DNA of 40,210 nt, from contig JAHEJN010000024.1 of assembly GCA_024638845.1 (NCBI GenBank), positions 1-40,210 of the forward strand, given 5' to 3'. Position 1 is the stretch's first letter. Each line of letters opens with the position of its first letter. The stretch comes from Acidimicrobiales bacterium. Lineage in GTDB: Bacteria > Actinomycetota > Acidimicrobiia > Acidimicrobiales > JAHEJN01. Under the pieces are notes generated by a model. The model was not told where the DNA came from and searched no databases. It was given only the letters and a program-made list of their open reading frames with translations. A program made the position numbers and the translations under genes. This document shows, one piece after another, positions 25,469-33,169 of this stretch.

Positions 25469-26758
25469 ATGGAGCCCGACTTCTACCGTTTCGAGACACT
25501 GAGCCTGCACGCCGGTCAACAGCCCGATGCCGAGACCGGCTCTCGAGCGGTGCCGATCTACCAGACCACGTCCTACGTGTTCGACTCGGTGGCCGATGCG
25601 GCGAGTCTGTTCAACCTGGAGGCCACCGGGCACATCTACACCCGCATCTCCAACCCGACCGTGGCCGTGCTCGAGGAACGCCTCGCCGCGCTCGAGAACG
25701 GCCTCGGTGCGGTGTGCACGGCCAGCGGCAGCGCCGCGCTGCACTTGGCGCTGGCCACACTGCTCAGCGCCGGCGATCACGTCGTGGCGAGCCGTAACAT
25801 CTACGGCGGCAGCCACAACATGTTGAAGCTCACCATGCCTCGCTTCGGCGTCACGACCACCTTCGTCGACATCCGCGACCCCGACGAGGTTGGTGCCGCG
25901 ATCAGGCCGAACACCAAGGTGGTGTTCGCCGAGACGCTCGGGAACCCCGGTATCGAGGTGCTCGACATTCCCCGAATCGCGGCCGTGGCCCACGAGGCCG
26001 ACATCCCGTTGGTGGTCGACAACACCTTTGCCACGCCCTACCTCCTCCAGCCCATCGAGCACGGCGCCGACGTGGTCCTGCACTCGGTCACCAAGTTCCT
26101 CGGCGGCCATGGTGTGGCCATCGGAGGGGCAGTGGTCGACAGCGGCCGCTTCGACTGGGTGGCCTCCGGGAAGTTCCCGACGCTCACCGAGCCCTACGCG
26201 GGCTATCACGGCATCAGCTTCACCGACGAGTACGGCAACGCGGCGCTGGCGATGCGAGCGCGTGCCGAGGGGCTACGAGACTTCGGCGCCTGCCTCAGCC
26301 CGACCAATGCGTTCCACCTCCTGCAGGGGGTCGAGACGTTGCCGATCCGAATGGATCGGCACATGGCGAACACCCACCGTGTGGTCGAGCTGCTCGATGG
26401 CCACGAGGCCGTGGAATGGGTCAAACATCCGCACTCGCCCCGCCATCCCGACCACGATCTGGCCCAGAAGCTTCTGCCGAGGGGCGCAGGCGCCATCCTC
26501 AGCTTCGGCATAAGCGGGGGGCGCGACGCAGGCCGCAAGTTCATCGAGTCGGTGCGTCTTGCCTCCCACCTGGCCAACGTCGGCGACGCCAAGACGCTGG
26601 TGTTGCATCCGGCTACCACGACGCATCGACAGCTGAGCGCCGACGATCTCGTCGCTGCGGGCATCGGCGAAGAGCTGATCCGCGTATCGGTCGGGCTCGA
26701 ACACGGCGACGACATCTGCGACGACTTCACCCGGGCACTGAGGGCGTCGCAGCGATGA
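25469..26758 (+). CDS. metY: O-acetylhomoserine sulfhydrylase (Cys/Met metabolism PLP enzyme)
   Basis: A 429-residue PLP-dependent enzyme. The start [13 protein letters not shown] and the motif YQTTSYVF are typical of O-acetylhomoserine aminocarboxypropyltransferases, which make homocysteine from O-acetylhomoserine and sulfide. The PLP lysine is Lys209 ([10 protein letters not shown]), with VVDNTFATP before it. The length fits MetY (about 430) better than MetB or MetC (about 380-400). It overlaps the following hydrolase gene (ATGA). No metX or SAM riboswitch is seen, and the mRNA has no leader in which one could sit. Confidence 0.92.
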   Translation: MEPDFYRFETLSLHAGQQPDAETGSRAVPIYQTTSYVFDSVADAASLFNLEATGHIYTRISNPTVAVLEERLAALENGLGAVCTASGSAALHLALATLLSAGDHVVASRNIYGGSHNMLKLTMPRFGVTTTFVDIRDPDEVGAAIRPNTKVVFAETLGNPGIEVLDIPRIAAVAHEADIPLVVDNTFATPYLLQPIEHGADVVLHSVTKFLGGHGVAIGGAVVDSGRFDWVASGKFPTLTEPYAGYHGISFTDEYGNAALAMRARAEGLRDFGACLSPTNAFHLLQGVETLPIRMDRHMANTHRVVELLDGHEAVEWVKHPHSPRHPDHDLAQKLLPRGAGAILSFGISGGRDAGRKFIESVRLASHLANVGDAKTLVLHPATTTHRQLSADDLVAAGIGEELIRVSVGLEHGDDICDDFTRALRASQR

Positions 26759-27558
26759 GGCTCACGGTTCGTGGCGCGGGTGTGCAGATTGCCACCGGGG
26801 GTCGATCGCTCGATCGCGACGAACCGCTCGTGGTGTTGATCCACGGTGCGGCGCTCGACGGTTCGGTCTGGTTCCAGCAGACTCGATTCCTGGCCTTCCA
26901 CGGGTATCGAGCCGTGGCTGCCGATCTGCCCGGTCATGGGCACAGCGAGGGGCCGCATCTCGGCTCGATCTCCGAGATGACCGACTGGCTGGCCCAGCTC
27001 GTCGACTCGCTGGGGTCACCGGCGCACCTCGTCGGTCACTCGATGGGCGCGCTCATCGCGATCGATGCAGCAGCTCGCCACCAGCAGATGGTGCGGTCCA
27101 TCGTGCTGCTCGGTGCCGGGCTGTCCATGCCCGTGCACCCCGAGCTCCAGGCTGCAGCCGACGCCGACGACGACCTCGCCGACCAGCTCATCGCCGCGTG
27201 GTCACACGGGCCTCGCCAGCACATCGGCGACAATCCCACACCCGGTCTGTGGATGCTCGGCGAGACGGTCTCGATGCTGCATCAGGCTCCCGACGGCGTG
27301 TTGGCCACCGATCTGGCGGCGTGCAATGCGTTCCACGACGTTGGCGCTCTCCTGGGCGAGATCACCTGCCCGATCACGATCGTGGCCGGCAGCGAAGATC
27401 GCATGACGCCCCTGCGCAACGCGCAGGCGCTGGCCGAGGCCGCCCCTCACTCGACGCTGAAGGTGGTGGACGGGGCCGGTCACCTCAGCATGCAGGGCCG
27501 GCCCGACGTCGTTCGAGCCGCGCTGCTCCAACACCTCGCGGCGGCGGAGCACGCGTGA
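26755..27558 (+). CDS. Alpha/beta hydrolase
   Basis: A 267-residue alpha/beta-fold hydrolase. The oxyanion region is LIHGAALDGSVW, the nucleophile elbow is GHSMG with Ser96, a likely acid is the Asp of AGSEDRMTPL, and the catalytic His is in GAGHLSMQ near the C terminus. The substrate is unknown. It lies between the sulfhydrylase and the kinase in one operon, joined by ATGA and GTGA overlaps. It is too short and has the wrong motifs for homoserine O-acetyltransferase (MetX). Confidence 0.88.
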   Translation: MRLTVRGAGVQIATGGRSLDRDEPLVVLIHGAALDGSVWFQQTRFLAFHGYRAVAADLPGHGHSEGPHLGSISEMTDWLAQLVDSLGSPAHLVGHSMGALIAIDAAARHQQMVRSIVLLGAGLSMPVHPELQAAADADDDLADQLIAAWSHGPRQHIGDNPTPGLWMLGETVSMLHQAPDGVLATDLAACNAFHDVGALLGEITCPITIVAGSEDRMTPLRNAQALAEAAPHSTLKVVDGAGHLSMQGRPDVVRAALLQHLAAAEHA

Positions 27559-28448
27559 TCGTCTCATCAGGGGAGGCGCTCGTCGACCTCGTGCCCGAGC
27601 CCGTTCCGGGTGGCGGACCCATGAACGTCGCGGTTGCTGCTGCACGCCTCGGCGTACCGTCGGCGTTCATCGGCCGGGTCTCCACCGATGCCTTCGGTGA
27701 GCAGATCTGGCACCACCTCGAGTCGAACGGCGTGGATCTCGCCGCCGCCGAACGGGGTGACGAGCCAACGGCCCGGGCCATCGTCGAACACGTTCCCCAG
27801 CTGCGCTTTCGTTTCGAGGGTGACGGGACCGCCGATCAGGCGCTCACCCGCGCCGATCTCGGTCGCCTCGATCCGGGGCCCCACATCGTCCACGGCGGCA
27901 CGCTCGGCCTGTTCCGCGGTCGCACGGCCGAGGTGTTGGCCGACCTGGCCGAGCGCCATCGGGGCATCGTCTCGCTCGATCCGAACGCGCGCCCGCAGAT
28001 CATCGACGATCGCGCGGTTTGGATGCGATTCCACGATCGCTGGGTGGCCCAGACCCACGTGTATCGGGGTTCCGACGAGGATTTCGACTGGATCTGGCCG
28101 GGACGGGATATCGAGTCGATCGCCGAGGAGCTGCTGGCCGGGGTGTGTCACGCGGTGGTGTTGACCCGTGGACCTCTGGGTGCATGGGCGTTCACGGCGA
28201 GCGGGCGCGTCGACGTGGCCGGCGTGAGCGTCGATGTCGTCGACACGGTCGGCGCCGGGGACACCTTCGTGGCCGCCACCCTGGTCGGTCTGCACGACAG
28301 GGGCCTGGCCGGCGAGCCCCGAGCCCTGGCCGATCTCGAAGCCGGCGACTGGGCCGACATCGTCGGGTTGGCCGTGCGGGCCGCGGCCATCACGTGTTCC
28401 CGCCGGGGGGCCGACCCGCCCACGCGCGCCGAAGTCATCGGCGACTAG
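27555..28448 (+). CDS. PfkB-family carbohydrate kinase (fructokinase-like)
   Basis: A 297-residue sugar kinase starting at GTG 27555, overlapping the hydrolase stop. The N-terminal signature GGGPMNVAVAAARLG binds sugar, and the C-terminal signature DTVGAGDTF holds the catalytic base Asp236. Sequences such as SGEALVDLVP suggest a fructokinase-like member, but the sugar is not certain. The TAG stop at 28446-28448 overlaps the stop of the convergent Ppx/GppA gene inside one CTAG. Confidence 0.88.
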   Translation: MIVSSGEALVDLVPEPVPGGGPMNVAVAAARLGVPSAFIGRVSTDAFGEQIWHHLESNGVDLAAAERGDEPTARAIVEHVPQLRFRFEGDGTADQALTRADLGRLDPGPHIVHGGTLGLFRGRTAEVLADLAERHRGIVSLDPNARPQIIDDRAVWMRFHDRWVAQTHVYRGSDEDFDWIWPGRDIESIAEELLAGVCHAVVLTRGPLGAWAFTASGRVDVAGVSVDVVDTVGAGDTFVAATLVGLHDRGLAGEPRALADLEAGDWADIVGLAVRAAAITCSRRGADPPTRAEVIGD

Positions 28449-29971
28449 AGCAAACGGATCGTCGAGTCGAGCGCGGTCTCGAGCAGGCCCTTGCGCTCGT
28501 CGAACGTGTACCGCTCGAGCGAGTCGTCGTCGGTCGCGGTGATCGACACGACGATCTCACCGTCGGTCAGCGAGGCCGAGGCGCTGATCACGCGTGAGTC
28601 GTGGCTGCGATCGAGGGCAATGCCGAGGCGCAACAGGCCGGCCAGAACCCGGATCACTCGCTGGTCGTCCGGTTCGAGCGCGGCGAACTCGACGTGTTTG
28701 GGTTTGGGCGCACTTCGTCGGTGGTACCGGGCCACCAGGGCGATGAGCTCGATCTCGTGGTCGGTGAAACCCACGAGGCGATCGGAGTTCCGGATCACGT
28801 AGTAACTGTGCTTGTGGTGCGCCGAGTGGGAGATGAAGAGACCGACGTTGTGGACCCAGCCGGCCGCCTCGAGCAGATCGCGCTCGGCGGCGCCGAGCCC
28901 ATGCCGGATCTGGAGGTCGTCGAAGAGCCGCAGCGCAAGGTCGGTCGAGTGCTCGACGTGATCGTGGTCTTCGTCGAAGAGCTCGGCGAGCTGGCGAACG
29001 CTGCGACGCCGGATATCGCCGAGATGATCGATCGCATCGGCGTGTTGGCGATGGAAGCGATCGAGCAGGACCCCTTCGCGAAGCGCATAGGTCGAGAAGG
29101 TGAGGTCGTCGCAACCGAAGAGGGCCATGCTCTGATCGAGCAGGATGGCGCCGGCGACGATCGTGTCGGCACGCGCCGTGTCGAGCCCGTGGACCTTGCG
29201 CCTCGACTCGGCGTGCTGGTGGCTGGTCAGATCGGCGATCACTTCGCCGAGCTCGGAGCGACTCATAGTGACGTTGTTGAGCGTGTTGGGAGCATGGCCT
29301 CGACGCAGCTCGGCCATGGCGGCCAGGTTCTCGATGGTGCCCGAGCTGCCGACGAGCGTGGTGTACCCGAGGGGCCGGAGCTCGTGGGCGACCGGCGTGA
29401 GCAAGTGGTTGATCCACGCCCGACATTCGACGACGGTGCCGTCGGTGACCTCGCCGTCGGGGAAGAACCGATCGGTCAGGCGGATCGCACCCAGCTTCAT
29501 GCTGCGAGCGTCGATGGTGTCGCCCCCTTGGCCCACGAGGAACTCCGTGCTCCCGCCACCGATGTCGATCATCAGCAGCCGCTGGTGCAATACGGGAAGG
29601 GCCTGGAGAATGCCGAGGTGGATGAGCCTGGCCTCTTCGGCGCCCGAGATCACCTCGATCCTCACCCCAGCCTCGGCCAGAGCACGCCTCAGGAACACAC
29701 TGCGATTCTCGGCTTCGCGAACCGCACTGGTGGCCACCGCGGTCAGATCGGCGCCGGCTGCGTCGACCAGCTGTCGGTACCGGCTCAACACCTCGATGCC
29801 CCGATCGATGGCGTCAGGAGACAGCTCGCGCATGTCGCCCGAGCCCGAACCGAGCCGCGCCTGGTCCTTCTCGCTCGTGACGACGTCGAAGGCCCCCCGC
29901 TCGTTCACCCGGGCGATCAGGAGGTGAAGCGAGTTCGTCCCGATGTCGATGGCGGCATGCAGATCGCCCAC
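28445..29971 (-). CDS. ppx: Exopolyphosphatase / ppGpp 5'-phosphohydrolase family protein
   Basis: A 508-residue Ppx/GppA enzyme that hydrolyses polyphosphate or pppGpp. The actin-like fold has AIDIGTNSLHLLI (from residue 7), TSAVREAENR with the catalytic Glu, and MIDIGGGSTEFLVG. The C-terminal HD-like domain (about 310-508) includes WVHNVGLFISHSAHHKHSYY. GTG 29971 overlaps the TAG stop of the DAHP synthase (TAGTG), so the pair is translationally coupled. Longer in-frame extensions into the upstream gene are artefacts. Whether it acts on polyphosphate or pppGpp cannot be told from sequence. Confidence 0.92.
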   Translation of the reverse strand: MGDLHAAIDIGTNSLHLLIARVNERGAFDVVTSEKDQARLGSGSGDMRELSPDAIDRGIEVLSRYRQLVDAAGADLTAVATSAVREAENRSVFLRRALAEAGVRIEVISGAEEARLIHLGILQALPVLHQRLLMIDIGGGSTEFLVGQGGDTIDARSMKLGAIRLTDRFFPDGEVTDGTVVECRAWINHLLTPVAHELRPLGYTTLVGSSGTIENLAAMAELRRGHAPNTLNNVTMSRSELGEVIADLTSHQHAESRRKVHGLDTARADTIVAGAILLDQSMALFGCDDLTFSTYALREGVLLDRFHRQHADAIDHLGDIRRRSVRQLAELFDEDHDHVEHSTDLALRLFDDLQIRHGLGAAERDLLEAAGWVHNVGLFISHSAHHKHSYYVIRNSDRLVGFTDHEIELIALVARYHRRSAPKPKHVEFAALEPDDQRVIRVLAGLLRLGIALDRSHDSRVISASASLTDGEIVVSITATDDDSLERYTFDERKGLLETALDSTIRLL

Positions 29972-31320
29972 TACGAGAGGAGCTCGGCCACCCGGAAGGC
30001 GAGGTCGACCGACTGGCGTCCGTTTAGGCGGGGATCGCAGATGGTCTCGTACCGGAGCTCGAGATCGGCGTCGTCGAGCTGGTCGCCACCGCCGAGGCAT
30101 TCGGTCACGGCATCTCCGGTGAGCTCCACGTGGATGCCCCCGGGCCAGGTGCCCTCGGCCCGGTGAGCGGCGAAGAAGCCGCCGACCTCGGCGACCACGT
30201 CGTCGAAGTGCCGAGTCTTGCGTCCGTTCTCGGAGGTGAAGGTGTTGCCGTGCATGGGGTCGCAGGCCCACACGACCGGATGACCGGCATCGGTGACCGC
30301 ACGGAGCAACGGAGCCAGCTTCGATTCGACGTTGGCCGCACCCATGCGACTGACGAGGGTGAGCCGACCCGGGATCCGGTTCGGGTTGAGGACCTCGCAG
30401 ATCTCGAGGGCGTCGGCGGGCGTGGCGGTCGGGCCCAGCTTGCAGCCGACGGGATTCTGCACGCCCCGGAGGAACTCGACATGGGCGCCGTCGAGCTGGC
30501 GGGTGCGCTCGCCGACCCACAGCATGTGAGCCGAGCAGTCGTACCAGTCGCCGGTGATCGAGTCACGCCGGGTGAGCGCTTCCTCGTAGCCGAGCATGAG
30601 CGCCTCGTGGCTGGTGAACAGGTCGACCTCGTGCAGTCGCGAGTCCTCCGACGTGGCGAAGCCGGCGGCCTCCACGAAACGCAGGGCGGAATCGATGCCC
30701 GAGGCGAGCTGCTCGTAGCGGTGACCTTCGGTGCTCGAGGCGATGTGTTCCTGGTTCCATGCGTGCACCCGGCGGACATCGGCAAAGCCACCCTTGGTGA
30801 AGGCCCGCAGCAGGTTGAGGGTCGACGCCGACTGGTTGTAGGCCTGCAACAGGCGGCGTGGGTCGGGCGTACGGGCTGCCTCGCTGAAGGTGGCATCGTT
30901 GACCAGGTGGCCCCGGAACGACGGCAGCTCGACGCCGTCGATCACCTCGGTGTCGGTGGAGCGGGGCTTGGCGAACTGACCGGCGATGCGACCGACCTTC
31001 ACCACCGGCACGCCGGCCGAGTAGGTGAGGATGATGGCCATCTGGAGGATGACCCTGAGCTTGTCGCGGATGATGTCGGCGTTCATGGCGTCGAAGGACT
31101 CGGCGCAGTCGCCGGCCTGCAACAAGAAGGCCTCGCCGCTGGCGACGCGAGCGAGCTGGGCGGTGAGCGCCCGTGCCTCACCGGCGAACACCAGAGGCGG
31201 CAGTCCGCTGAGCTCTTTGAGGACGGCTTCGAGGGCTGCGGGATCGGGCCAGTCAGGCTGCTGGGCGGCGGGGAAGCCGTTCCAGCTGCTTGGGTTCCAC
31301 GTGTCGCTCACAGGGTCCAT
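29971..31320 (-). CDS. aroF: Class II 3-deoxy-7-phosphoheptulonate (DAHP) synthase
   Basis: A 449-residue enzyme that condenses phosphoenolpyruvate and erythrose 4-phosphate in the first step of aromatic amino acid synthesis. Class II features are the QAGDCAESF metal-ligand region, VESKLAPLLRAV, WACDPMHGNT and GGIHVELTGDAVTECLGG. ATG 31320 has a perfect AGGAGG seven bases upstream (31328-31333), so the upstream in-frame ATG at 31347 is unlikely. Plant-type class II enzymes are the main form in actinobacteria. It follows the sigma factor gene and a repeat-rich spacer, and is coupled to ppx. Confidence 0.94.
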   Translation of the reverse strand: MDPVSDTWNPSSWNGFPAAQQPDWPDPAALEAVLKELSGLPPLVFAGEARALTAQLARVASGEAFLLQAGDCAESFDAMNADIIRDKLRVILQMAIILTYSAGVPVVKVGRIAGQFAKPRSTDTEVIDGVELPSFRGHLVNDATFSEAARTPDPRRLLQAYNQSASTLNLLRAFTKGGFADVRRVHAWNQEHIASSTEGHRYEQLASGIDSALRFVEAAGFATSEDSRLHEVDLFTSHEALMLGYEEALTRRDSITGDWYDCSAHMLWVGERTRQLDGAHVEFLRGVQNPVGCKLGPTATPADALEICEVLNPNRIPGRLTLVSRMGAANVESKLAPLLRAVTDAGHPVVWACDPMHGNTFTSENGRKTRHFDDVVAEVGGFFAAHRAEGTWPGGIHVELTGDAVTECLGGGDQLDDADLELRYETICDPRLNGRQSVDLAFRVAELLS

Positions 31321-31354
31321 GCTGGGGCCTCCTGGCGTGGGACACAACCTGGTC

Positions 31355-31426
31355 GGGGAGAACCGAGGTCGGCAAGACTGCGCGTGTCCCGGGGAGAACC
31401 GAGGTCGGCAAAACTGCGAGTGTCCC
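31355..31426. repeat. Two tandem copies of a 36-bp unit (plus a partial third)
   Basis: Copies 31355-31390 and 31391-31426 differ at two bases by my count. A partial third copy (GAGGAGAACC) starts at 31427. Each copy holds GGTCGGCAA and ends GTGTCCC. The array lies in the sigma factor-DAHP synthase spacer and upstream of the DAHP synthase ribosome-binding site. There are no spacers between units, so it is not a CRISPR array. Confidence 0.75.
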
Positions 31427-31448
31427 GAGGAGAACCCCGGGACACTCG
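31417..31448 (-). terminator. Hairpin behind the sigma factor gene (probable terminator)
   Basis: CGAGTGTCCCG (31417-31427) pairs perfectly with CGGGACACTCG (31438-31448), an 11-bp stem with a 10-nt loop. On the minus strand it starts 25 bases after the sigma factor stop and is followed by CAGTTTTG, a short T-run. It overlaps the end of the 36-bp repeats. Confidence 0.55.
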
Positions 31449-31473
31449 ACGCACGATCTGTTTCGACGAGCGG

Positions 31474-32304
31474 TCAGGCCGCGTCGATGCGTTCGGGAGC
31501 GTTGTCGCGAACGGTGTTGACGGCTCGCTTCACGAGACGACGGGCGGCCTCGGCGGTGACACCGAGCTCTTCGCCGACCTCGCGGTAGCTGCGCTTGCGG
31601 CCGTCGTGCAGGCCGAAGCGCTGCTCGACCGCGTAACGGGCGCGTTCGTCGAGAACATCGAGCAGGCCGGTGACCATCGCCTCTTCGGCGCGATCCATGA
31701 CCATCGACTCGGGGCCGGGGTTGGAATCGGGCAGAAGGTCGACCAGTTCGTTGCTGTCGTCATCGCCGATGGTGCGGTCGAGCGACGTGGGGGTCGTGAG
31801 CCGGTGGAGGCGAGCATGCTCTTCGTCGAGCTCGTCGCCGTCGCCCGACACCTGGCGCAGTGCGGCCCGGAGGCTCGCCGACCGATCGCCGGGAAGACGG
31901 ACGAGGCTGGCCTTCTGGTCGAGGGCTCGGCCGATGGCCTGGCGGATCCAGAAAGTGGCATAGGTGCTGAACTTGAACCCCTTGCGCCAGTCGAACTTGT
32001 CGACGGCGTGCTCGAGGCCGAGGTTGCCCTCCTGGATGAGATCGAGCAGCTCCATGCCGGGGGGCAGCGGGTAGCGGCGCGCGACGCTCACGACCAGGCG
32101 GAGGTTGGCCCGGATGAAGCGGTCCTTGGCGGCGGCAGCGCGGCGATCGGCCCGACGCAGCTCGACGCTGCGCTCGCCTTCGGCGATGCGTTCGCGGGCT
32201 TCTTGACCCTTTTCGATGATCTGCGAGAGCTCGCGCTCTTCGGCGGCGGTGAGAAGCGGCACGAGGCCGATCTCGTTCAGGTACTGACCTACGGAATCAC
32301 TCAT
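31474..32304 (-). CDS. Sigma-70 family RNA polymerase sigma factor (primary-like, no region 1.1)
   Basis: A 276-residue sigma factor with region 1.2 (residues 1-33, DSVGQYLNEIGLVPLL), region 2 (about 61-125, LLDLIQEGNLGLEHAVDKFDWRKGFKFSTYATFWIRQAI), a shortened region 3, and region 4 (205-266, REVGEELGVTAEAARRLVKRA). Region 2.4 and after (GRALDQKASLVRLPGDR) departs from the RpoD sequence RAxADQxRTIRxPVH, so it is an alternative (group 2/3) sigma rather than the housekeeping one. There is no ECF-type brevity and no anti-sigma gene next to it. It has a 272-base leader region rich in repeats. Its regulon is unknown. Confidence 0.86.
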   Translation of the reverse strand: MSDSVGQYLNEIGLVPLLTAAEERELSQIIEKGQEARERIAEGERSVELRRADRRAAAAKDRFIRANLRLVVSVARRYPLPPGMELLDLIQEGNLGLEHAVDKFDWRKGFKFSTYATFWIRQAIGRALDQKASLVRLPGDRSASLRAALRQVSGDGDELDEEHARLHRLTTPTSLDRTIGDDDSNELVDLLPDSNPGPESMVMDRAEEAMVTGLLDVLDERARYAVEQRFGLHDGRKRSYREVGEELGVTAEAARRLVKRAVNTVRDNAPERIDAA

Positions 32305-32375
32305 GTTGTCTCAGGGGGTTGTTGGGTGCTTTTGAACAGTCGACGCAGTGGCTCCAAGAGAAGTCGCGAATCGGC

Positions 32376-32414
32376 CGGGGGGTCGATACGCTCTAGAACA
32401 GCAACGGGGGGTCG
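32376..32414. repeat. Direct repeat CGGGGGGTCG x2, 29 bp apart, upstream of the sigma factor
   Basis: The 10-mer occurs at 32376-32385 and 32405-32414, start to start 29 bp, in the leader region of the sigma factor gene. It may be a pair of regulator sites, spaced nearly three helical turns apart. The 272-base divergent gap between the sigma factor gene and nadD otherwise holds the palindrome at 32432 and the nadD promoter. Confidence 0.4.
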
Positions 32415-32431
32415 TTGTTCCCTCTCCTGGT

Positions 32432-32459
32432 GAAATCTCTGCACGTGTGCCGAGATTTC
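32432..32459. promoter_or_regulatory. 28-bp palindrome in the sigma factor / nadD divergent region
   Basis: GAAATCTC (32432-32439) pairs with GAGATTTC (32452-32459), and the centre holds GCAC-GT-GTGC. Twelve of the 13 arm positions can pair around a 2-base centre. It lies 128 bases upstream of the sigma factor start and 118 bases before nadD. It could be an operator or an RNA hairpin in a sigma factor leader. There is no T-run, so a terminator is unlikely. Confidence 0.5.
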
Positions 32460-32564
32460 GGTTTGCGCGGTCCTGTTTCGGGCGGGCAAAGCCAGTGACC
32501 GACAATAGTTCATATGTTCACGAATGTCCAGACGTTTACCGCCCCGCGGCTCGGTGCCAGTCCG

Positions 32565-32570
32565 TAGACT
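32565..32570 (+). promoter_or_regulatory. -10 element TAGACT of the nadD operon
   Basis: TAGACT is six bases before the nadD ATG at 32577, giving a leaderless transcript. It is the same hexamer as at 2870. Confidence 0.55.
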
Positions 32571-32576
32571 CCGACG

Positions 32577-33167
32577 ATGCCGGGTCGTGAACGTTGGGGA
32601 ATCTTCGGTGGCACCTTCGATCCCCCGCATATCGGGCATCTCGTCGCGGCCCAGGCCGTGCGGTACGAGCTCGATCTCGACCGTGTGCTCTTCGTGGTGG
32701 CCAACCTGCCGTGGCAGAAGGCCGGTGACGGGTCGATCACGCCATCCCATCATCGCTTCGGGATGGTCGATGCGATCCTGAGCGGAGTCGAGGGACTCGA
32801 GGCCTGCGACATCGAGGTTCTTCGCGGCGGCGATTCCTACATGGCCGACACTCTCGCCGAGCTCGAGGCGCCCGATCGCGATCTCTTCCTCGTTCTCGGT
32901 TCCGATGCCGCGCAGGGTCTCCCCACGTGGAATCGGCCCGACGAAGTGCGTCGTTGCGCCGAGATCGCGGTCGTGGGGCGTCCCGGCTCGGCCCACCTGG
33001 CACCGCCCCACGGATGGACGTGGCGGGTGGTCGAGTGCCCACTCCTCGACCTGTCGAGCACCGAACTACGCGCTCGTTTCGCCAAGGGCGCTCCGGTGGA
33101 GTTCCTCGTCCCCGACGCGGTCATCGAGTACGTGAACCACCACGACCTGTACCGGCAGGCCGACTGA
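32577..33167 (+). CDS. nadD: Nicotinate-nucleotide adenylyltransferase
   Basis: A 196-residue nucleotidyltransferase that adenylates nicotinate mononucleotide in NAD synthesis. The motif GIFGGTFDPPHIGH (residues 8-21) and the C-terminal LSSTELRAR (the ISSTxIR motif) are diagnostic. The length is normal. The operon with the LCP-like protein and rsfS matches the arrangement often seen in actinobacteria. Confidence 0.95.
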   Translation: MPGRERWGIFGGTFDPPHIGHLVAAQAVRYELDLDRVLFVVANLPWQKAGDGSITPSHHRFGMVDAILSGVEGLEACDIEVLRGGDSYMADTLAELEAPDRDLFLVLGSDAAQGLPTWNRPDEVRRCAEIAVVGRPGSAHLAPPHGWTWRVVECPLLDLSSTELRARFAKGAPVEFLVPDAVIEYVNHHDLYRQAD

Positions 33168-33169
33168 TC

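Noticed and set aside
26755-27558. Homoserine O-acetyltransferase (MetX) next to MetY
   Set aside because: The protein is only 267 residues, carries a plain GHSMG elbow and lacks the MetX pattern, so it is left as an alpha/beta hydrolase.
29972-30520. Longer in-frame version of Ppx/GppA reaching into the DAHP synthase gene
   Set aside because: The extra residues are the out-of-frame reading of the DAHP synthase; GTG 29971 in the TAGTG overlap gives a normal family start.
31355-31448. Possible CRISPR array
   Set aside because: The 36-bp units abut directly without spacers, only two full copies exist, and no cas gene is nearby.
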